A stretch of DNA of 64,000 bases, from NCBI RefSeq assembly GCF_030317115.1, contig NZ_JASZYF010000007.1:186001-250000 (forward strand). Reading direction: 5' to 3'. The DNA comes from Variovorax gracilis (GTDB taxonomy: Bacteria; Pseudomonadota; Gammaproteobacteria; Burkholderiales; Burkholderiaceae_C). The notes beneath the pieces are model-generated. The model saw only the letters and a program-made list of their open reading frames with translations, had not been told where the DNA came from and searched no databases. The position numbers and the translations under genes were made by a program. This document shows, piece after piece, positions 20,506 through 28,476 of the stretch (position 1 is the first letter of the stretch; each line of letters opens with the position of its first letter).

Positions 20506-20991
20506 ATGAACTTGGCTGAACTAAGCGCCCTTACGGGCATATCACCAAGAATAATCAAGAGGTACATTTTGGAGCGATTGCTTTCCCCGCCTGTAGGGAA
20601 AACGCGGGCCGCCGTCTACAACGATGAGCATCGCCGCGAACTGATTCGTATCCGGGCGCTTCATATGAGTGGATGGAAACTTGACGAGATTCGCGACGAA
20701 GTGCGCCGGGGGCCGCGAAATGCAAAATTGAATCACCTGAAGTCCAACGCAGCATGGATTGTTGAACATCGAATTGTTCTCGCGCCCGGTATCAGCCTGC
20801 TTTTTGACAGTAGGGTGCCATATCAGCAAGCACAAATGGATGAAATCGCGACAAGGACTCGTCGATCACTCGAAAGTCTCAATCTGCCTCTCTTTGCCGA
20901 GGCGAAGGCGCCAATCGGCGGCGTAGGTCGAAGGCGAACAGGGGATCCGGCGCCACCGGAGGAGCAGGTGCGCCAACTGAGCGAAGGGTGA
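20506..20991 (+). CDS. MerR-like transcriptional regulator
   Basis: A 161-residue protein with a MerR-type winged helix-turn-helix at residues 1-65 (LAELSALTGISPRIIKRYI, ERLLSPPVG, YNDEHRRELIRIRALHMSGW). The LSPP and YNDEHRREL pattern is the classic first wing and second helix of the family. The C-terminal part, with VLAPGISLLFDSRVPY, resembles MerR proteins that lack a metal or drug domain. No conserved cysteines for metal sensing are seen. The ATG was chosen because the HTH starts there; an earlier in-frame start would add 38 unconserved residues. It is the first accessory gene and its target is unknown. Confidence 0.72.
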   Translation: MNLAELSALTGISPRIIKRYILERLLSPPVGKTRAAVYNDEHRRELIRIRALHMSGWKLDEIRDEVRRGPRNAKLNHLKSNAAWIVEHRIVLAPGISLLFDSRVPYQQAQMDEIATRTRRSLESLNLPLFAEAKAPIGGVGRRRTGDPAPPEEQVRQLSEG

Positions 20992-21282
20992 CATGCACGG
21001 TAACAGCTGCATTCGCCGACCTCCAGTGTTCCATTCGCGCTATCCAGTCTGAAAACGGAACTCCCTCACAGAACTGCGCAAGATCCAAGATCAAGGCAAG
21101 TCCGACGCCTCCACGGCCAAGTGCACTAACAAGCGGAGGCGGACCCCGCTCGCTACGTTGACCTCCAACTAAGCATTCGAGGAGGCCTCGCTCTCCTTCG
21201 GAGCAGGATCAACTTCGAGGTAGAAGGTATTCGCTTCAAGCCGCAAATTTTCGGCGGGAAGCACTTGACGAGGCGCAGATAC
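20992..21282. other. Stretch with no supported gene
   Basis: About 290 bases downstream of the MerR-like gene hold no open frame with recognisable coding character. The sequence runs into the decayed dnaE2 remnant and is probably degraded former coding DNA. Confidence 0.4.
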
Positions 21283-21590
21283 TTAGCGTTGTAGGTGATG
21301 CCGCAAATCAGGCACGCCTCGGCGACACACGCGCAGTTGTCCAAGCAATTCTGTGTGATCCACGAGTTTCATGGCCACGAGCGAATGAACCCCCTTCTCG
21401 CTCTACCATGTGCCTTCGACGCTCAACAGCTTTGCGCCGAGCAGCACTGTGCGCTGCTTCTCGGCGATCTGCGGCCAGACGATGATGTTCACGGTTCCGG
21501 TCTCGTCTTCGAGCGTCGCGAAGATCACGCCTTTCGCGGTGCTCGGCCGTTGCCGATGCGTCACGATCCCGCTCGCACGAACCTTTTGTC
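21283..21590 (-). pseudogene. Remnant of error-prone DNA polymerase dnaE2 (3' end)
   Basis: Read on the minus strand, this piece encodes the C-terminal OB-fold of DnaE2: VRASGIVTHRQRPSTAKGVI, then FATLEDETGTVNIIVWPQIA and LLGAKLLSVEGTW. At 21403-21405 a TAG interrupts the frame where relatives have Gln after the Trp. The same frame then continues as VHSLVAMKLVDHTELLGQL, again DnaE2-like, before diverging. Nothing of the N-terminal 900 or so residues is present. This is a translesion polymerase gene (imuC/dnaE2) reduced to its tail by an amber codon and truncation. Confidence 0.75.
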
Positions 21591-22148
21591 GATCCTTGGC
21601 CTTGCAACGAAGTTGCTGGGGGGATTCGAACGACCCGAGCGCGTGAACTCGGGCGAAGGCTGAAAAAGTGCGCTGCCTTCCGATTTCGGATTCGATTTCT
21701 CCAGCAGCGTCACTCGCGTTCCAAACACGGAGCAACCGCCACGTCCCCTCAACGTACCCGGGGCCATTTCCGTCGACGCCTCGACAGGCACTGGCCCATG
21801 TCCGAGAAGGTCTGTGTCAAGCACTCGCCGACCGAGCTGTGTACAGGCTGATTTTACCGCAGCGCCTGAGGCGAGCGCCACCCCCGACGAGCCATGCGGA
21901 CCACCCCGACCCGCCATGCGCGGCCACGGGTGCAGGCTGTGCTCCGGCACCCTGCTGCTGCGTGCTTTGCCCTGCCCTCCTTGTCCTTCTCCGGGGGGTT
22001 CGCTCCGCCTTTTGGGCGCCGTTGGGCGAAGCGAAGCGCGGACCTTGAAACCGTCCAACAGACGCCAGACTCGCCGGGCCGAACCCACCGCATGTACCTC
22101 CTTCGGACAGCGACACCGCACGAAAGGGGCAAGCCACACTTCACCCTG
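21591..22148. other. Stretch with no supported gene
   Basis: Open frames occur on both strands here but none shows family motifs, a convincing start, or residues conserved with anything I recognise. High GC gives long spurious frames. It may contain further decayed DNA upstream of the dnaE2 remnant. Confidence 0.4.
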
Positions 22149-22173
22149 AATTAATGTCAAAAAGACATTAATT
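22149..22173. repeat. Perfect 25-bp palindrome, possible operator or partition-like site
   Basis: AATTAATGTC and GACATTAATT form perfect 10-base arms around AAAAA. Just downstream a second inverted repeat, TTTCAAT and ATTGAAA at 22188-22207, has 7-base arms. A further half-site CATTAAT lies at 22254-22260 by the putative transcription start. The tract is very AT-rich against its GC-rich surroundings. It precedes the ParB-like gene and could be an operator or a centromere-like site; this is inference. Confidence 0.65.
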
Positions 22174-22220
22174 GGCGATGTTGCTATTTTCAATAAATCA
22201 ATTGAAATCAACGGGTTGCA

Positions 22221-22249
22221 TTGACATGCGCTGGGCGACTATGCATACT
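22221..22249 (+). promoter_or_regulatory. Strong sigma-70 type promoter upstream of the ParB-like gene
   Basis: A perfect -35 TTGACA (22221-22226) and CATACT (22244-22249, 4 of 6 matches to TATAAT) are spaced by exactly 17 bases. It reads toward the ParB-like gene and lies just after two palindromes. A CATTAAT half-site of the first palindrome overlaps the expected start of transcription, suggesting repression by whatever binds there. Confidence 0.62.
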
Positions 22250-22315
22250 TTTGCATTAATCGAAGTCCAGGCATCGGCTTGGGCGCTGCCTTCAGCCAAC
22301 GTCGGGGGATTGACC

Positions 22316-22534
22316 ATGTCGCGTCGCCGCAGGGGTGAACTGTCAAGCGTTGCGTTCCTCACGCAGCCGTCGAAGGGGGCAGCGTTACTCCAGGGCAGCG
22401 CGGTCGACCATCGGGGCTGGCGATGGGCGACGGCTCGGCGTTCCATCGGCTTCACGGCCCCACGATCCGAAGCGGCCGTTAGCGCGCACCGAGGCACCTG
22501 CGGATACGTTTTCATCGGAGCGGCAAGACCATGA
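22316..22534 (+). CDS. Possible small basic ORF coupled to the ParB-like gene
   Basis: A 72-residue frame beginning MSRRRRGELSSVAFL starts 60-70 bases after the promoter, behind a GGGGGAT ribosome-binding-like sequence, and its TGA overlaps the ATG of the ParB-like gene. The product is basic and has no recognisable domain. Position and coupling argue for translation, possibly as a leader peptide, but composition does not prove it. It may be a chance frame. Confidence 0.35.
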   Translation: MSRRRRGELSSVAFLTQPSKGAALLQGSAVDHRGWRWATARRSIGFTAPRSEAAVSAHRGTCGYVFIGAARP

Positions 22535-23235
22535 CCGGCGCCGACCTGGAGGGTCCCGGCCTGCGCCTCCTGAACCCCACGAACATCGTCTCGTCCCCAT
22601 GGACGGACAGAGACCCTCGCGCGTTCACAACGAGCGAGTTCGACAATCTCAAAAAAAGCATCTGTTCCACGGGCAGGAACATCGTTCCAATCAAGGTCAG
22701 GCTCCTACAGGCCCCGCCCCCTGAATCGCCGACTGCACTCCGGCCGGAAGGCGACCGCAGGCCTGTGTACGAGATCGTCTACGGGTACCTTCGATGCCGC
22801 GCGTGTCTGGAACTCGGGATCGGCGTGCTGGCCATCGTCGCGGATGTTTGGTACGGGGACATGTTGATCGAGTACGTCCGAGAGAACCGGTGCCGCAGCG
22901 GTCCCAGTCCCTACGAAATGGGCCAGATGTATGCGCGGGCTGTGGGCACGGTCTTCCCCACTGCAAGGCGGCTCGCCGCGGCCATGGGCGACGACCACGC
23001 GGTGGTATTACAGTACCTGGACCTGGCGCAATTGCCACCTGAAGTGGTCCGCGCATTCGCCTCACCGCTCGATTTGCAACTTCGATGGGCAGCCAAGCTA
23101 CGCTGCGCCCAAGAGCATGACCTGCCGGCGCTCTTGGCGCGCGCCGCTGCGCTGGAGGGCCGTGGGCTTCCCGCCCATCAAGTCATGGCTGCCCTCGTTC
23201 CAACTCCTGCTCGCTTCAACAGATCGAAGGAATGA
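22531..23235 (+). CDS. ParB-like nuclease/partition-domain protein
   Basis: A 234-residue protein with a ParB/Sulfiredoxin-type N-terminal domain: NPTNIVSSPWTDRDPRAF, then LKKSICSTGRNIVPIKVR and YEIVYGYLRCRACLELGIG, matching the ParB pattern of NPR, GQ-x-PI-x-VR and YE-x-V-x-G-x-RR. A ParB box II-like IEYVRENRCRSGPSPYEMGQ and a helix-turn-helix-like region (GTVFPTARRLAAAMG) follow. The usual GER motif is GYL here, so CTPase activity is doubtful. There is no parA nearby. It overlaps the following unknown gene and probably belongs to a replication, transfer or regulatory module of an integrated element. Confidence 0.68.
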   Translation: MTGADLEGPGLRLLNPTNIVSSPWTDRDPRAFTTSEFDNLKKSICSTGRNIVPIKVRLLQAPPPESPTALRPEGDRRPVYEIVYGYLRCRACLELGIGVLAIVADVWYGDMLIEYVRENRCRSGPSPYEMGQMYARAVGTVFPTARRLAAAMGDDHAVVLQYLDLAQLPPEVVRAFASPLDLQLRWAAKLRCAQEHDLPALLARAAALEGRGLPAHQVMAALVPTPARFNRSKE

Positions 23236-23237
23236 CG

Positions 23238-23705
23238 ATGGCCACGGTGCGTTCGCTCAGAGGGGCTGTCGCCGGCTCAAAGAACTACTGGGTCTGGTGT
23301 GTCCCTGGCAGGAAAAGTCCCAGGACGATGCCGATCAGCATCCTGTGCATGACGGACGAAGGGCCGCGGTACTTGCCCACATCCATTGCGGCACCGCACA
23401 GCCTGCGCTCACGACCTGTACCGTACAGCGAAGTCAGGCCCGCGCAGGGCGACACCGACCTGGCGGAGGCCGTCTACGAATGGCAGATGGTCGGCGCAGC
23501 AGAAGTGTCGTTGGCAGAACAAGCGCTCGCCTACGAAGCGGCCACGGCGAGGCGATTTTTGGCGCCGGCGTCCCTCGTTTTCGCGCCCGCTTCAGCCCCG
23601 GTCGCGGACGAGAACCCGTATCTCGGCAGGAGCCTGTGGGTGCAAGTGACCGGGCGAGAAAGCGATGTCTCGGGCTTGGCTCGCCAGTGTGCACGAGCCC
23701 TTTGA
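23238..23705 (+). CDS. Unknown protein, first of two tandem paralogs
   Basis: A 155-residue protein of no family I recognise. It starts behind a GAAGGA ribosome binding site inside the end of the ParB-like gene; an ATG two codons earlier overlaps that stop (ATGA). It is clearly related to the next gene. Shared positions include W-x-WC near residue 18, P-x-x-I-x-C, GP-x-x-x-PT-x-I-x-AP-x-SLR, Y-x-E-x-x-P, AVY-x-W, ARRFL-x-P, FAPA, GRS and the C-terminal LAR...ARAL. No signal peptide or membrane segment is seen. A conserved Trp/Cys pair and ending suggest a compact domain. Confidence 0.65.
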   Translation: MATVRSLRGAVAGSKNYWVWCVPGRKSPRTMPISILCMTDEGPRYLPTSIAAPHSLRSRPVPYSEVRPAQGDTDLAEAVYEWQMVGAAEVSLAEQALAYEAATARRFLAPASLVFAPASAPVADENPYLGRSLWVQVTGRESDVSGLARQCARAL

Positions 23706-23805
23706 AATCATCGTTGCCCGGGGCATCAGGGCGGCGAGGTGCTCGATTCCAGCTGAATGGTTGAATGAAGATGGCAACGCCGCCAACGTCCGATAGGAGC
23801 CGTCC

Positions 23806-24294
23806 ATGTCCAATGTCTACTACGGCGATTTCGCAGAGACAGAGCGCGACTGGACTTGGTGCAGCCCCGTCGCGTGCAGCCCGAAGAACACGCCGCTCGC
23901 CATCAGGTGCCTGCCTCCTGACCGTGGGCCGTTCTTTGTGCCCACGACGATCATTGCGCCTGAAAGCCTGCGTCACCCAAACCTCCTCTACACCGAGATC
24001 GCCCCCACAAGCGACGACCGAAGGTTCACCCGCGCCGTCTACCAATGGTGCTTCTTGTGCGATCCGGCGTTGGACATGCGCGACGAGGTCGATCTGTGGC
24101 GCGCCCGGCTAACCGCGCATGCGGTCTGCACCGCCAGGCGCTTCCTGAGGCCGACCGACGCCCAATTTGCGCCCGCGAAGAATCCAATCCGGATCCCAGA
24201 CTTGCATGTCGGGAGATCAATCCCTTCTCGTTCGAAAAAAGGGCTCTACGCACACGCTGGAAGGTTGGCTCGGAAGTCGGCGCGCGCCCTTTGA
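23806..24294 (+). CDS. Unknown protein, second of two tandem paralogs
   Basis: A 162-residue protein homologous along its whole length to the preceding gene: WTWCSPVACSPKN, IRCLPPDRGPFFVPT, IIAPESLRHPNLLYTEIAP, RAVYQWCF, ARRFLRPTDAQFAPA, GRSIPSR and the ending LARKSARAL. It differs by extra cysteines (CFLCDP) and a basic segment SRSKKG. It starts behind AGGAG, 100 bases after its sister, so it may have its own initiation. Function unknown. Tandem duplication followed by divergence suggests either a heteromeric complex or selection for variation. Confidence 0.65.
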   Translation: MSNVYYGDFAETERDWTWCSPVACSPKNTPLAIRCLPPDRGPFFVPTTIIAPESLRHPNLLYTEIAPTSDDRRFTRAVYQWCFLCDPALDMRDEVDLWRARLTAHAVCTARRFLRPTDAQFAPAKNPIRIPDLHVGRSIPSRSKKGLYAHAGRLARKSARAL

Positions 24295-24971
24295 GGTCTT
24301 GATTTTCACGCGGACGAAGCATCCCGAAAAGTGCCTCGTACCGATTGGCTGCCTCGGCGAAGACGGTTCTGCGTTTCGCTTTGCCGAGTTGGTACTCCGG
24401 CCCGCCCTACGCGGTGGCAAAGCAAGTGTTCGACGAGGATCATTTTGAAGGGTGCTCACGGACGACGGCCGACTGAACGTGTCACGTTGGGGGGGGCCGG
24501 GATGCGCGTGGCGAGCGCGGGCAAATGACAAGACATGACGACCGAGCCTGGAGCGAGCAGATCGAGCCCTGGCAGATGGGCCGCAAGAACTGGCTCTTCG
24601 CCCGTAGTTCCCGGACACCACGCGCGCGTCGATGTACTCGCGCATCTCGTCTGGCAGGACCAGCGTCAGGGTGTGTCGCCGCATGAGGCCAAAGATCGGC
24701 GTAGTCCCGACGGGTTGTCATCTCGACCTCTCCGGCGCGCTGTCGCTCACGAACCTCAGGAAAACGTGCCCCGGGTTCGCGCCGAACAAGCAACCTACAG
24801 CCTAGGCGCACCTACGGTCGCAGGGCCGCAAGCCGAGCGGATTCGGGGCCCATAAACATGCTGAGTGGTGGCCAACCTGCGAGTGCTCACCAGGAGGAAT
24901 CGGACGGCCACGACCTTGACCTGGTCACCCTGCGGGCGTCCACTTGAAGGCTGTCCTCCAGGAGTGCATGC
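24295..24971. other. Degraded gap before the integrase
   Basis: Apart from a short antitoxin remnant (24604-24684) no gene is supported. Open frames here read through without motifs. It is probably the scar of lost genes between the ParB-like operon and the integrase. Confidence 0.4.
24604..24684 (-). pseudogene. Remnant of a ribbon-helix-helix (ParD-type) antitoxin
   Basis: The minus strand encodes MRRHTLTLVLPDEMREYIDA and then RVVSGNYG, the beginning of a ParD-like antitoxin (T-x-x-LPDEM-x-x-YIDA-x-V-x-SG-x-YG is the family pattern). Immediately after this, where relatives have SEYIRDLIRRD, all three frames lose similarity. No RelE/ParE toxin follows. I read it as the first 27 codons of a broken toxin-antitoxin locus. 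Confidence 0.55.
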
Positions 24972-26249
24972 ATGGCGGCACGCAGACCGTTCTCCTCTTC
25001 CAGGCCGGGCGTCGTCCGGCGATCAGCGGCGCAGGCGCCCCGACCAGATCCGGCCAGCCAGCCTGACCTGCCGGCGGTGGCAAATGAGCGCCCTCCTCCG
25101 ACCGAATCCCGTTCTGCAAGGCAAGGCAGGGAAGCCCAAGCGTTGGCGGAGTTGCGGCCGCTCGCAGTGCCCCTGCTGGACCCGCAAGCCGTCTCCGGTC
25201 TGACGCAGGCGGCGGTGGGCCAGTTTCTTCTGCAGGGGCAGTCGCCCAACACGGTGGCGTCGTACGGCACCGCCACGCGCTACTGGTCAGCCTGGTTTGC
25301 CGCACGCTACGGGCAGCCGCTCGCGCTGCCGGTGAGCGTCCCCGTGGTCTTGCAGTTCATCGTGGACCATGCCGAGCGCCTGGCGGACAGTGACGATGGC
25401 CCGGCGGCCTCGGGGCGTCCCGCGCGACTTGTTCATGATCTGCCCGAGGAGATCGATCGGCTGCTGGTGGCTACGCACTTCAAGGGGAAGGTCGGGGCGA
25501 TAGCACTAGGAACCCTCGCTCACCGCATTTCGGTGCTCTCCAAGGTTCATCAGCTCAGGGGCCTAGACAATCCTTGCGCGTATCCGAGCGTGCGGCAACT
25601 GCTTCGCAAGGTACGGACGAGCTACGCACGACGTCAAGTTCGGCCACATCAACAGAAGGCGCTCACGCGCGACCTGCTGGAAGAAGTGCTCGCGACATGC
25701 GACACGCCCCCTATCGGGATCCGTGATCGCGCACTTCTGCTGTTTGCGTGGTCAAGCGGAGGTCGTCGGCGATCCGAGGTCGCGGAAGCCACGATGGAAA
25801 ATTTGCAGGACCACGGGGATCGCGGTTATGTCTACGTGTTAGGACACTCGAAGACCAATCAGGAAGGACGTGCAACTGACTCGATGCAGAAGCCGATCGC
25901 TGGTCGCGCTGCTGCGGCACTGCGAGCTTGGCTGGACCTGAGCGGAGTGCGGTCGGGTCCCATCTTTCGGCGCGTCATCAAGGGCGGGCGGATCCTTGCA
26001 GAGCCTCTGGCGCCTCGCGCTGTGCGCACGATCGTCATGAACCGAGCAACGCGTGCCGGCCTCCCTGGGCACTACTCGGCGCATTCCCTACGCTCCGGAT
26101 TCGTCACGGAGGCGGGGCGTCAACAGGTCCCCGCAGGCGATGCAATGAAGATGACGGGGCACAAAAATTGGGAAGCCTTCATGGGGTATTACCGAGTCGG
26201 CGACCTGCTGAGCAGCGAGACAGCCAGGATGCTTGATGGTCCCGGATGA
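24972..26249 (+). CDS. Tyrosine recombinase (integrase)
   Basis: Site-specific recombinase, the likely integrase of the island. The 425-residue protein has a SAM-like DNA-binding region (SPNTVASYGTATRYWSAWFA) and a catalytic domain with the first Arg in SSGGRRRSEVAE near residue 262, the Lys region GHSKTNQEG, HSLRSGF (His-x-x-Arg) near residue 371, TGHKN near 396 and the nucleophile in FMGYYR near 406. All five catalytic residues appear intact. The first 70 residues are Arg/Pro-rich and unconserved, so the true start may be later. The gene is not adjacent to a tRNA and no excisionase is evident. Confidence 0.88.
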   Translation: MAARRPFSSSRPGVVRRSAAQAPRPDPASQPDLPAVANERPPPTESRSARQGREAQALAELRPLAVPLLDPQAVSGLTQAAVGQFLLQGQSPNTVASYGTATRYWSAWFAARYGQPLALPVSVPVVLQFIVDHAERLADSDDGPAASGRPARLVHDLPEEIDRLLVATHFKGKVGAIALGTLAHRISVLSKVHQLRGLDNPCAYPSVRQLLRKVRTSYARRQVRPHQQKALTRDLLEEVLATCDTPPIGIRDRALLLFAWSSGGRRRSEVAEATMENLQDHGDRGYVYVLGHSKTNQEGRATDSMQKPIAGRAAAALRAWLDLSGVRSGPIFRRVIKGGRILAEPLAPRAVRTIVMNRATRAGLPGHYSAHSLRSGFVTEAGRQQVPAGDAMKMTGHKNWEAFMGYYRVGDLLSSETARMLDGPG

Positions 26250-26339
26250 AACGCGCCTGGCTGAGCACTTTGTGGGCTTCGACCATCCGTTGGTGGCGTG
26301 GACCGTTGAAACGCGCCGCCGACGCGGCATCATCGGAAC

Positions 26340-26606
26340 ATGGCCGACGACGACCGCTGCAACGATTTGGATACTTTCCTGCCGCCCCTGAGCCAGGCCG
26401 CCCAGCGCGCGGGCAGATCGCTGATGAAACTGAGCGAGGCCGAACTCCTCGCCGTGCTGGGCGTCGAGTTGCAACGCCGCGGCCTGCAGGAACTCGGCGC
26501 GCTGCCAAAGCCCCGCGCTCGTCCACCCAGGCGCTTGAAACCCGTTCAGCGCGAGCAGATGCTGCTCCTGCTACCCGTGCATGACGACATGACCGACGGC
26601 CGGTAG
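26340..26606 (+). CDS. Small hypothetical protein downstream of the integrase
   Basis: An 88-residue frame starting MADDDRCNDLDTFLPPLSQA, with an amphipathic helix (LSEAELLAVLGVELQRRGLQ) and a basic tail of RPPRRLKPVQR type. It lies 90 bases after the integrase on the same strand. It has no recognised domain; position suggests an accessory factor of the integrase, which is speculation. Confidence 0.45.
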   Translation: MADDDRCNDLDTFLPPLSQAAQRAGRSLMKLSEAELLAVLGVELQRRGLQELGALPKPRARPPRRLKPVQREQMLLLLPVHDDMTDGR

Positions 26607-26824
26607 CGAGCCGAAGCACACAGCGCTCCAGCCTTCTGCGGCTGGCCACCCCGGATGGCCCACCAGCGAGCCAGACCGGAGGCCCCATGCCCCGCGACCG
26701 ACCGCCCGCCTCCATGCCGGCCTGTGTGAAGCAGTACCAAAGACGGTGCCAGCCACTGATGGCGACGGTCTCTCACCGCCGAGCCAACGCCTGCACGCAA
26801 GTGGCCCGGGTCATCCCCATGCGA

Positions 26825-28189
26825 TCACTGCGTGGCGAGGCTGGCGGATTGCGAAGTTGCAGGGACGTTGGGTGCAGATACTTGGGATAGGCTTTGGCGA
26901 TATTCCATGGCTTCAGGGATGTCCTCGAATTCCAGCAGTTCGCCAGCGAGCGCGCTCAGATGCATCTTGGCCTCCAGCGGCGTTGCGCGGAAGAACTCGC
27001 GTCGGCGGTTGACGGCGTTGACCCGCCGCTCGCTCAGACGCGCATGCATCTGGCCCTCGATGCCCACGGCATCCTTGGAGAAGAAGAGCGCGTGCACGTC
27101 GAAATTGAACGGCACCGACGCGTCGCTCAGTTCGCGGATGCGATCCCTTGGATCGAGTCGGCGAGTCATACCGACCTTGACCATCGTCTCGCCAAATGAG
27201 CCGATGTTGGAGATCACGTAGACATAGCCGGCACGGATATTGGCGGCTCGATAGTCGACATCCGCCAGTGCCCGATCCACGTCGGCGAGTTGATCGCGCA
27301 TGCGTGCAACCGCCTCCAGATCCCCCTTTGCTTCAAGCGCCGCAAGCGCGTTGGCGTAGTGTGTGCGCTCCTTCTCAAGGCGTTCGCGTTCGCGCTCCAA
27401 CTCCTGCTGAGCCTTTCGCTCCTCCTTGAGCCGCTCGCGCTCGGCGCGATCGGCCTCCTTCTCTTCGGCCTGCTTTTGCAGAAAGTCGGCGGTCAAGGAC
27501 AACTCGTCGATGCGGGCGCGCAGGTATTGCGCTGAAACCTGGATGTCCATGCTGCGACCGAGGCGCTCGATGGTCGAGGCCACCTTGCGCAGTCGTTCCA
27601 CGGCGGCATCGAGCTTGTACGGCTTGAGCGAGCGGACGAGGTTGTCTGCCTCGGCATTGAAGGCGCGCAGCATAAGCTTGGAAAAGTCGCGCACCATCGC
27701 CTTGCCCTCGGTGGTGGAGCCGTTGACCGTCCAATTGGTGGTTGCTTGGATAGCGCCGCCATCCTTCTTGGCCATCTCCTTGATCGTCGCCTGCACGACG
27801 TCCAGAGCGAGGCGAAACGACACAGCATCGGTCAGCGGATGGCGATACTCGTAGATGCCTACCTCTTGGAGCATCACGACATCTTCCGTAACCACGATCG
27901 CTTGGCGTAGTTCTTCCTGTCTACGCAGCAAGAGGCTGATCGCCTCCTTGGCTTCCTCGCGCTCGCGCGCCAGGGCGTGCTTCTGGCGAAGCATTTCGTT
28001 CTCAATTTCCTTGGCCCGCTCTTCCAACTCTAGGAACGAGAAGGCGCCGAGCCGTTCGAGACGGTCCGTCGCTTCGCGCAATTCATGACGCAATTCCTGG
28101 ATCTTGATGGACTGCTCGGCCGCCATGCGGCGAGCGCCGAAAAGGGGGACTTTGACGGCCTGGAAGTTGGTCTGGTCGTTGTTGTTCAT
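26825..28189 (-). CDS. DUF4041 and T5orf172 (GIY-YIG-type) domain protein
   Basis: A 454-residue protein with an N-terminal coiled coil (ELRHELREATDRLERLG and following), a central DUF4041 region (TEDVVMLQEVGIYEYRHPL to about residue 260), a second charged coiled coil (QAEEKEADRAERERLKEE), and a C-terminal T5orf172 domain with GYVYVISNIGSFGETMVKVG, DPRDRIRELSDASVPF and the acidic residue in GIEGQMHARL. T5orf172 is a branch of the GIY-YIG nuclease fold. Such proteins occur in phages and defence islands. The ATG giving MNNNDQTNFQAVKVPLFG was chosen. It stands alone on the minus strand; function is inferred only as a DNA-acting accessory protein. Confidence 0.82.
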   Translation of the reverse strand: MNNNDQTNFQAVKVPLFGARRMAAEQSIKIQELRHELREATDRLERLGAFSFLELEERAKEIENEMLRQKHALAREREEAKEAISLLLRRQEELRQAIVVTEDVVMLQEVGIYEYRHPLTDAVSFRLALDVVQATIKEMAKKDGGAIQATTNWTVNGSTTEGKAMVRDFSKLMLRAFNAEADNLVRSLKPYKLDAAVERLRKVASTIERLGRSMDIQVSAQYLRARIDELSLTADFLQKQAEEKEADRAERERLKEERKAQQELERERERLEKERTHYANALAALEAKGDLEAVARMRDQLADVDRALADVDYRAANIRAGYVYVISNIGSFGETMVKVGMTRRLDPRDRIRELSDASVPFNFDVHALFFSKDAVGIEGQMHARLSERRVNAVNRRREFFRATPLEAKMHLSALAGELLEFEDIPEAMEYRQSLSQVSAPNVPATSQSASLATQ

Positions 28190-28476
28190 GTGCTCTGCAA
28201 ATTGACGAAGCCTCGATGGTCGAGATATTTGGGGCGGGTACCGGGCCTCCACGGTCCACGAGGTCGACGCGATCCCGGCATTGCGTGAATGGTTCACGAA
28301 CTGGGCCGAAAGATGCGGGTCGAGCCAAGAGGTCTCGCGTGACTACAGGGCAGCGAAGCGGGCTGGCCCACCTCGTCGTTCGGCCTCATGCTGGCGCGCC
28401 GCCTTTCGTGGGGGTTTCGACTCCGGCGGATCTATACCCGTCCCTCGGGGCCACACGCAGGACGCACGGGCGCCCC

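Noticed and set aside
22531-23235. Calling the ParB-like gene a plasmid partition gene
   Set aside because: No parA and no replication gene; the GER motif is altered. Kept as ParB-like only.
5317-26249. tRNA-Pro as attachment site of the integrase
   Set aside because: The integrase lies about 20 kb away and no copy of the tRNA 3' end was noticed near the island edges.
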